The translations under genes and the position numbers were made by a program. From Candidatus Aenigmatarchaeota archaeon (GTDB lineage: Archaea; Aenigmatarchaeota; Aenigmatarchaeia; QMZS01), in contig QMZS01000031.1 of the NCBI GenBank assembly GCA_003663295.1, forward strand, positions 1-9,428: a stretch of DNA of 9,428 bases, read 5' to 3'. Each line of letters opens with the position of its first letter. Position 1 is the stretch's first letter. The notes under the pieces were generated by a model. The model did not search any database, was not told the DNA's origin, and was given only the letters and a program-made list of their open reading frames with translations. Positions 4,902 to 9,428 of this stretch are shown here, piece by piece.

Positions 4902-6293
4902 TTATTCCAAAACCACAGGCAATCTCTGCGAAAGACCTCTTAATAGTATTTTAACTTCTTCCAAATCACTTTCTATCATATCTATCCTCTTTTCCACAGG
5001 AGTTATCTCAGGCATTCTCACTTGTTCTATTTTAGTTCTTAGTTCCCCCCGGATTTTTTCAAACTCATTTAGAGTTACAAGGTCTTTTAATTTATCTCTT
5101 AGAATTACCAGCATTTCGTTGAATTCTTTATCTATTTTTTTTGGTATAACCTCATTTTCAAGTTCCTTAAATTTTTGTTCCATCTCAGTGAATTTGCTAC
5201 CATAATTACTGATTAAATTATCCTGTTCTATAAGTTTGACTTTTACTTCATTTTCAAGTCGGGAATTAAGTTCTTCAAATCTTTTTGTCAGCCTATCTTT
5301 CAGTTTAATTTTGTATTCTTCAATGCTGGTTTCAAGATTGTTGCTTTTTTCATCCAGCCTGACCATTTCATTCTTTGTTTTTTCAGACATCTCTTTGTAT
5401 GTTTTTTCATTTCCTTCAATCCTGTTGTTGATTTCTTCAAATTCTTCAAGGTTTTGGTTAAATACATTTTCAAGGTTCTTCAATTTTTCTATGGAATCAA
5501 GAACAACTTTTCTCAATTCTAAATATAATTTCTTATCTTCTTCAAGACCTATGCTGAAAATTTTCCAGTCCTGATAATTCTTGTTAAATATTTCTACATT
5601 GCTTTCTATTTTTGGAAGTTTTGAACCAAGGGCATCAACTCTTTTAATTTTTTTGTTTATTGAGTTTTCCATTTCTTTGAACTCTGATTCTTTTTTGGAT
5701 ATTGTGGTTGTTAATTGTTTATATAGCTCAGCCATACGGGTTTTGGTGAATTCAACCATTTTTTTCTCTGTTGCCAATGAACTGCTGTTCATGGCGAGGA
5801 CTTTTTTATTAAATATATCTTCAAGATTTTTGGTTTTGGCAAGGAAATCTTTGTGCAATACACCCATTTCTTTTTCAATCTCAATAATTACTTTTTTGTT
5901 TTCTTTTGCTATTGATTCAAAATCTTCAATTTTATTTTCCACCCTTTTATTAGTTTTTTTAAAAGAATTCTTAAGATCCGCAGAATCCTTTTTTATAATA
6001 TTTACTTTTTTGTCGGTTTCTTTAATTAGGGAATCCTTTTTTTCAATTGAGTTTATCCTCTCATCATATGCCCTTAGTAGTTTTTCAATCTGGAAAAAAT
6101 TCAGTTTAAATTTTTCTTTTAATCTCTCAACTTCATCATTTTTCACAATGGGTTTTCCGTTAGTTTCTTTTATTTTTGAGCATTTATTTTCAACGTCTTT
6201 TATTCTATTATTATAAGACCCCAATAATTTTTCAATCTGAAAAAGGTTTGATTTAAACTCTTCCTTTAATTTTTCAATTTCATCGTTTCCCAT
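4902..6293 (-). CDS. Long coiled-coil protein with N-terminal tandem repeat
   Basis: No family is recognised. The 463-residue protein is almost entirely charged helix (E/K/N/I/L-rich) with heptad-like spacing from about residue 50 to 440. It has no signal peptide, membrane segment or ATPase motif, so it is not a full SMC or Rad50 protein. Residues 3-44 and 52-93 are near copies, identical at 27 of 42 positions and sharing the core FQIEKLL. The C-terminus (about 425-463, with EKRIDMIESDLEEVKILLRG and ending RLPVVLE) is less repetitive and may be a contact site. A TATA-like TTAAAAT on the minus strand near 6317-6324 lies about 27 nt before ATG 6293, which suits a leaderless transcript. A structural, scaffolding or surface-cytoskeletal role is possible but unproven. 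The opposite strand shows long open frames only because of the biased composition. Confidence 0.8.
   Translation of the reverse strand: MGNDEIEKLKEEFKSNLFQIEKLLGSYNNRIKDVENKCSKIKETNGKPIVKNDEVERLKEKFKLNFFQIEKLLRAYDERINSIEKKDSLIKETDKKVNIIKKDSADLKNSFKKTNKRVENKIEDFESIAKENKKVIIEIEKEMGVLHKDFLAKTKNLEDIFNKKVLAMNSSSLATEKKMVEFTKTRMAELYKQLTTTISKKESEFKEMENSINKKIKRVDALGSKLPKIESNVEIFNKNYQDWKIFSIGLEEDKKLYLELRKVVLDSIEKLKNLENVFNQNLEEFEEINNRIEGNEKTYKEMSEKTKNEMVRLDEKSNNLETSIEEYKIKLKDRLTKRFEELNSRLENEVKVKLIEQDNLISNYGSKFTEMEQKFKELENEVIPKKIDKEFNEMLVILRDKLKDLVTLNEFEKIRGELRTKIEQVRMPEITPVEKRIDMIESDLEEVKILLRGLSQRLPVVLE
6015..6287 (-). repeat. Two-copy 49-residue tandem repeat inside the coiled-coil gene
   Basis: The first copy (6162-6287, residues 3-44) and the second (6015-6140, residues 52-93) start with NDEIEKLKEEFK and NDEVERLKEKFK, share FQIEKLL and end in IKET. 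The period is 49 residues, equal to seven heptads, so the duplication keeps the coiled-coil phase. The substitutions indicate an old duplication rather than a recent one. Confidence 0.8.
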
Positions 6294-6316
6294 AATATAT
6301 ATAATTACTATTTGAT

Positions 6317-6324
6317 TAATTTTA
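6317..6324 (-). promoter_or_regulatory. Likely TATA box for the coiled-coil gene
   Basis: The minus strand reads CTTAAAATTAAT here, centred about 27 nt upstream of the ATG at 6293. That is the expected archaeal TATA-to-start distance and implies a leaderless or nearly leaderless message. It sits in the 39-bp gap after the winged-helix gene stop. Confidence 0.4.
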
Positions 6325-6332
6325 AGTATTTG

Positions 6333-6539
6333 TTATATACTGTTTCGCCCTTTACTTGTAATAACTAGGGTTGTTGGGGATAATAGGTTTGAGGAGCATA
6401 TAAGCCCTTTTTCCTTAAGCACACCAATCATAGCCATTAAAGTGTGTTTTTCTGTTCCTTTTAGTTTGGTTACAAGTTCTTCTGTGGAAATTACCTGCCT
6501 TTCTGCAATAAAATTAAGAATCTGTTTTTCAATTGACAT
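6333..6539 (-). CDS. Small winged-helix DNA-binding protein
   Basis: The 68-residue protein has the size and pattern of a minimal winged helix-turn-helix domain. Helix 1 is IEKQILNFIAE (3-13); a short strand and turn VIS leads to helix 2 STEELVTKL (18-26). The likely recognition helix is HTLMAMIGVLKEKGL (32-46). A wing follows in ICSSNLLSPTTLVITSKG (47-64), ending in the usual TxKG turn. Such proteins are common archaeal transcription regulators or accessory DNA-binding proteins. Its start is 22 bp from the divergent membrane-protein gene, and its stop is 39 bp before the coiled-coil gene on the same strand, so it could regulate either neighbour. No ligand domain is present. Confidence 0.7.
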   Translation of the reverse strand: MSIEKQILNFIAERQVISTEELVTKLKGTEKHTLMAMIGVLKEKGLICSSNLLSPTTLVITSKGRNSI

Positions 6540-6561
6540 AATCTATTATTAATAAATATTT

Positions 6562-6876
6562 ATGAAGACCGAAGAAATTATTGGATTGGTGGCACTCTTG
6601 TGCGCAGTATTCCTTTTCGGAATAATCACTGAGTTGGAGCCAATTTCTTTGTCAATTTTGCTTATAATTGGAGGGCTTGTTTTTTTGGTAATTAACGTGC
6701 AAAATAATCAGGCAATTTTTGGTTGCATTGTTTTGATATTCACTCTTCTGTTTTATATGTATTATGATTCAGGTATGACCCTACAAATAACTCTTTCTGA
6801 ATATTACTTACCTTCAATTGTTGGAATCCTTATATTAATGATTGGATTCGGAGCCGCTTATAAGCTGTCAAATTAA
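6562..6876 (+). CDS. Small four-helix membrane protein of unknown function
   Basis: The 104-residue protein is strongly hydrophobic, with four likely membrane helices at about 7-23, 28-46, 51-68 and 83-101, joined by very short loops (ELEP, VQNNQ, DSGMTLQITLSEYY). There are almost no charged residues inside the helices and no Cys or His motif that would mark a transporter or redox protein. I cannot assign a family. It starts 22 bp from the divergent winged-helix gene and ends 29 bp before the likely start of the NifX-like gene, so it may head the same transcript as the Fe-S module. Whether it works with that module is unknown. Confidence 0.7.
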   Translation: MKTEEIIGLVALLCAVFLFGIITELEPISLSILLIIGGLVFLVINVQNNQAIFGCIVLIFTLLFYMYYDSGMTLQITLSEYYLPSIVGILILMIGFGAAYKLSN

Positions 6877-6894
6877 AATAATAGTTATTTATGG

Positions 6895-6898
6895 GAGT
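6895..6898 (+). promoter_or_regulatory. Shine-Dalgarno-like GGAG deciding the NifX-like start
   Basis: GGAG lies 7 nt before ATG 6906 and overlaps the alternative start region at 6891. It supports initiation at 6906 and suggests translation within a longer message, in contrast with the leaderless-looking genes elsewhere in the window. Confidence 0.5.
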
Positions 6899-6905
6899 TA
6901 AAAAA

Positions 6906-7637
6906 ATGAAGGTCGCAATTAGTTCAGAAAATGATACAATTGAAAGTTTGATTGATCAAAGGTTTGGCAGATGCAAATATTTTTTAATTATTGATACTGA
7001 AGATATTAGTAAAGTTGAAGCAGTGGAGAATCAGGGTGCAATCCAGGGACATGGTGCGGGTATAAGAGCCGCTCAACAAATAAGCGAATTGGGCGTGAAA
7101 GCAGTAATTACTGGGAATCTTGGGCCTAATGCAACTGCGGTTTTGGACAAATTAGGAATACCTTCTTACCAAGCTTCGGGAAAGGTAAAAGATGCAATTG
7201 AGGCGTTTGTAAATGATAAATTGGAAGGAATTGGTGAAGTTGCGCCATCTCATTTCGGTATGATTCAAAAAGAGAAAAGTGCGGGAGAGAAAATTTTCTT
7301 TCCCTTGCTGAATGATAATGGAGAAGATTCAGATATTTCAGAACATTTTGGCAATGCGCCTTTCTTTGGAGTTTATGATATAGAAAAAAAAGAACTGAGG
7401 ATAATTGAAAATAATTTAAATCATACAGACTCTGGTAGAAGTCCGATAGACCAAATTGAAGAAACATTAAACCCTACAATAATTTTTGCAAAAGATATTG
7501 GGGGGAGGGCCATAAGAATTATTGAAGAAAAAGGCATAGCATTAAAAACAGGGCCATATAGCACTATCAGAGAAATTATTGAAAATCTGGAAAAATTGGA
7601 AAATCAAACGCAGAGTTGCGGTCAGGAGAGCCATTGA
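6906..7637 (+). CDS. Double-domain NifX/NifB-type iron-molybdenum cofactor family protein
   Basis: This 243-residue protein carries two copies of the dinitrogenase iron-molybdenum cofactor fold (COG1433-like). Domain 1 spans about 1-108: MKVAISSEND at the start, QRFGRCKYFLIID at 18-30, VITGNLGPNA at 67-76. Domain 2 spans about 129-232: FFPLLNDNGEDSDISEHFG, then FFGVYDIEKKEL, then FAKDIGGRAIRIIEEKGI. A short tail QSCGQESH ends the chain. Family members bind iron-sulfur or iron-molybdenum clusters; free-standing forms occur in many organisms that do not fix nitrogen. The start at 6906 is chosen because GGAG at 6895-6898 sits 7 nt before it and because the family normally begins MKVAIS; an upstream ATG at 6891 would add five residues. 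It lies 22 bp ahead of two MinD-like ferredoxin ATPases. No nif genes are visible, so nitrogenase assembly is not implied. Confidence 0.85.
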   Translation: MKVAISSENDTIESLIDQRFGRCKYFLIIDTEDISKVEAVENQGAIQGHGAGIRAAQQISELGVKAVITGNLGPNATAVLDKLGIPSYQASGKVKDAIEAFVNDKLEGIGEVAPSHFGMIQKEKSAGEKIFFPLLNDNGEDSDISEHFGNAPFFGVYDIEKKELRIIENNLNHTDSGRSPIDQIEETLNPTIIFAKDIGGRAIRIIEEKGIALKTGPYSTIREIIENLEKLENQTQSCGQESH

Positions 7638-7659
7638 ATTTTTATTGTCAAATAATCAT

Positions 7660-8499
7660 ATGGTTAAAGTAATTGGTATCACAGGGGGAAAAGGAGGAAC
7701 AGGAAAATCAACAATTGCTACAGCTCTTGTTTATCAGCTGGCAAAGGAGAATAAAGTTCTTTTGGTTGATGCGGATGTTGATTGTCCAAATGATCATTTG
7801 CTTTTGGACATTAAAAGAGATTTCTTTCAATCAGTTGAACAAAGAGTGCCCAAGTGGGATTTTGAAAAATGCACTCAATGCGGTTTGTGCGGGACTGTTT
7901 GCAAACCTAATGCGATTGTTTCTATCAAAGGGCAATATCCTATTTTTATGAAACAACAATGCAATGGTTGCGGGAGTTGCGTATTTAAATGTCCTGCAGA
8001 TGCAATAGGTTGGGATAAAAAAGAGGTAGGTCAAATTTTCACAGGAAGCAATTATAATATTGATTTTTTATCAGGTGAATTAAAAGCCAATGAAGCTGTA
8101 TCTGAATTTGTGGTGAATTCTTTAAATAAAATAATTGAACAGGAAAAGGAGAAATATGATTATGTGATTATTGATACTGCGGCTGGAACTCATTGTCCGG
8201 TTATTACGGCTTTGGAAATGTGCGATTATGTTTTTACAGTTACTGAGCCAACGCCTTTAGGAAAACATGATCTTGAAATAATATTGCAACTTCTTAAGGG
8301 ACTGGCTATAAATTCAAATATTGTTTTAAACAGGTCGGATATAGGCAACAAGCAAATTATAGCGGATTTGGCGGAAAAATACGGGTTAACGATTATTTGC
8401 GAGATACCTTATTCCAAAGAAATAGTTGATAATTATTCAAAAGGCAGTCCGATTATTCATGAACAAATTTTGAATTTATTAATGGTGGTCGTAAAATGA
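7660..8499 (+). CDS. MinD-superfamily ATPase with inserted ferredoxin domain, paralog 1
   Basis: This 279-residue protein belongs to the COG1149-type MinD/Mrp-like P-loop ATPases with a 2x[4Fe-4S] insertion. The deviant Walker A GGKGGTGKST is at 9-18, VDADVDCPN at 36-44, and the Walker B region IIDTAAGTHCPV at 170-181. The inserted ferredoxin has Cys 71, 74, 77 and 81, then Cys 101, 104, 107 and 111, each group followed by the usual CxPNAI/CPADAI ending. A TEPTP motif (195-199) is also typical. The start at 7660 is preferred because the family begins MKVIxITGGKGG; an in-frame ATG at 7579 would overlap the upstream gene by 59 bp and add unrelated residues. Relatives are proposed to act in Fe-S or metallocluster handling; the reaction is not established. 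After LSGE (137-140) it lacks the SGK sequence seen in its neighbour. Confidence 0.9.
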   Translation: MVKVIGITGGKGGTGKSTIATALVYQLAKENKVLLVDADVDCPNDHLLLDIKRDFFQSVEQRVPKWDFEKCTQCGLCGTVCKPNAIVSIKGQYPIFMKQQCNGCGSCVFKCPADAIGWDKKEVGQIFTGSNYNIDFLSGELKANEAVSEFVVNSLNKIIEQEKEKYDYVIIDTAAGTHCPVITALEMCDYVFTVTEPTPLGKHDLEIILQLLKGLAINSNIVLNRSDIGNKQIIADLAEKYGLTIICEIPYSKEIVDNYSKGSPIIHEQILNLLMVVVK

Positions 8500-9371
8500 A
8501 ATTAATAACTATTCTTTCCGGAAAAGGTGGTGTTGGAAAAAGCAGTATTGCGGCTTCCTTAGCAGTGTCTTTTTCAAAAGATAAAAAAATAATTTGCGCT
8601 GATTGCGATGTGGACGCTTCAAATTTATCTTTAGTTTTGGGCGCGGATGAATATGCGGAGTGGAAGGATATATCAACAAATGAAAAAGCTGTATTTGATT
8701 TAGACAAATGCAATTCCTGCAAAAAATGCTTTAATGAATGTCATTTCAACGCGATAGAATGGGTAAATAATAAACCCAAGTTAAAAGAATTTAGTTGCGA
8801 AGGTTGCGGCATGTGCGAACTGGTTTGTCCTCAGAATGCAATTTCCATGAAAAAAGTGAATAATGCAAAAATTGGTTATGCAAACACAAAATACGGGTTC
8901 GAGGTTGTTTCAGCGCAGCTAAATCCCGGGGAGTCAGGTTCTGGGAAAGTGGTTTTTGAAGTAAAGAAAAAAGCAAGAGAAAGGGGGTTTGATGTGGAGG
9001 TGATGTTTATTGATTCTGCGGCTGGAATTGGGTGTCCGGTGATAGCCTCGGTTGCCGGGTCTGATTATGCGGTTCTTGTAACTGAACCCACACCTTCAGG
9101 TTTTTCTGATATGAAAAAAGCTTTAGAAGTTATTGCTCATTTCAAAATTCCCGCGGGGATAATAATCAATAAATTTGACATCAATTTAAATCAAACCACT
9201 AAAATTGAGGACTTCGCAAAAATAAATAAATTGGAGCTTATAGAGAAAATACCTTTTGATAAACAATTTGCAAAAGCATTAACAGAAATGGTGCCAATAA
9301 TTAAGTATGATGAAACTTATAAATTAATGTTTGATAATATTAAATCAAAATTGCTAAAAAAGATTGAATAA
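8496..9371 (+). CDS. MinD-superfamily ATPase with inserted ferredoxin domain, paralog 2
   Basis: This 291-residue protein is the second paralog, joined to the first by an ATGA overlap (8496-8499), so the two are translationally coupled and likely made in equal amounts. It has Walker A SGKGGVGKSS at 8-17, CDVDASN at 37-43, the Walker B region FIDSAAGIGCPV at 171-182 and TEPTPSG at 196-202. Ferredoxin cysteines lie at 72, 75, 78 and 82, then 101, 104, 107 and 111. Unlike paralog 1, it keeps the conserved LNPGESGSGK element at 142-151, whose Lys may take part in nucleotide or partner contact. Paired genes of this kind next to a NifX-like gene occur in many anaerobic bacteria and archaea. I infer a heterodimer coupling ATP hydrolysis to electron or cluster transfer; the target is unknown. 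Confidence 0.9.
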   Translation: MKLITILSGKGGVGKSSIAASLAVSFSKDKKIICADCDVDASNLSLVLGADEYAEWKDISTNEKAVFDLDKCNSCKKCFNECHFNAIEWVNNKPKLKEFSCEGCGMCELVCPQNAISMKKVNNAKIGYANTKYGFEVVSAQLNPGESGSGKVVFEVKKKARERGFDVEVMFIDSAAGIGCPVIASVAGSDYAVLVTEPTPSGFSDMKKALEVIAHFKIPAGIIINKFDINLNQTTKIEDFAKINKLELIEKIPFDKQFAKALTEMVPIIKYDETYKLMFDNIKSKLLKKIE

Positions 9372-9411
9372 AAATGTTTAGAAAATAATTTTAAGACTAT
9401 GTAAACTAGGT

Positions 9412-9421
9412 AATTATAAAA
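9412..9421 (+). promoter_or_regulatory. Possible TATA box for a gene beyond the right edge
   Basis: AATTATAAAA lies in the short tail after the last ATPase gene. The 57 bases after its stop contain no usable frame. If a gene starts about 25-30 nt further on, outside the window, this would be its promoter. The evidence is only the TATA-like sequence and position. Confidence 0.25.
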
Positions 9422-9428
9422 GAAAAAA

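Noticed and set aside
5236..6216. Long open frames on the plus strand opposite the coiled-coil gene
   Set aside because: They are Ser/Phe/Leu-rich mirror images of the Glu/Lys-rich coding strand, with no independent start signals or motifs; the minus-strand heptads and repeat explain the DNA.
4902..6293. SMC or Rad50-type ATPase
   Set aside because: There is no Walker A, signature or Walker B motif at either end; only the coiled coil is present.
7126..7467. Minus-strand frame of 113 codons opposite the NifX-like gene
   Set aside because: The plus strand carries a clear double-domain family protein here; the antisense translation is Leu/His/Phe-rich with no recognisable pattern.
7579..7659. 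Upstream extension of the first ferredoxin-MinD ATPase
   Set aside because: The added residues overlap the NifX-like gene by 59 bp and have no family counterpart; the usual N-terminus begins at 7660.
6906..9371. Reading the NifX-like/ATPase group as part of a nitrogen-fixation cluster
   Set aside because: No nifH, nifD, nifK, nifE, nifN or radical-SAM NifB gene is visible, and these families are widespread outside nitrogen fixers.

Overview
The window looks like DPANN-type archaeal DNA (Woesearchaeota, Pacearchaeota or Nanoarchaeota relatives). It carries an archaeal/eukaryotic-type primase in one compact chain, eL40, uL29, a zinc-ribbon aIF1, a DUF106/EMC3-like membrane protein and an archaeal RecJ-like DHH phosphoesterase. 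The DNA is AT-rich, genes are packed with tiny gaps or overlaps, and several starts lie about 25-35 nt from a TATA-like element with little leader. TAA, TAG and TGA are all used as stops. The exact lineage cannot be fixed from the sequence alone.

Left part (1-2403). A reading frame on the minus strand runs off the left edge (1-448) and seems to be broken by a one-base frameshift near 353-360. It lies just downstream of a DUF106 (Oxa1-superfamily) membrane insertase gene. A DHH/RecJ-like nuclease diverges from the DUF106 gene with only 8 bp between the start codons. A 44-codon zinc-ribbon gene (2269-2403) follows the nuclease.

Middle part (2431-6539), all on the minus strand. In transcription order from right to left it contains: a winged-helix protein; a long coiled-coil protein with a 49-residue duplication at its N-terminus; a 165-bp regulatory region with a duplicated TATA-promoter block and two inverted repeats; an information-processing cluster eL40 - uL29 - aIF1; a small unknown gene; and a PriS/PriL-type primase. 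The eL40 gene (4557-4736) is short but clear.

Right part (6562-9371), all on the plus strand. A small four-helix membrane protein is followed by a double-domain NifX/NifB-type (dinitrogenase iron-molybdenum cofactor family) protein. Two adjacent paralogous MinD-type ATPases follow, each with an inserted pair of 4Fe-4S ferredoxin motifs. The last three form a recurrent module thought to act in metallocluster assembly or redox-coupled ATPase chemistry; its substrate is unknown. The two ATPases differ at a conserved GExxSGK-like element, which suggests a heteromeric pair.

Most of the window is core archaeal housekeeping. The points most worth a second look are the duplicated promoter ahead of eL40, the fused compact primase, the broken left-edge gene, and the asymmetric ATPase pair.
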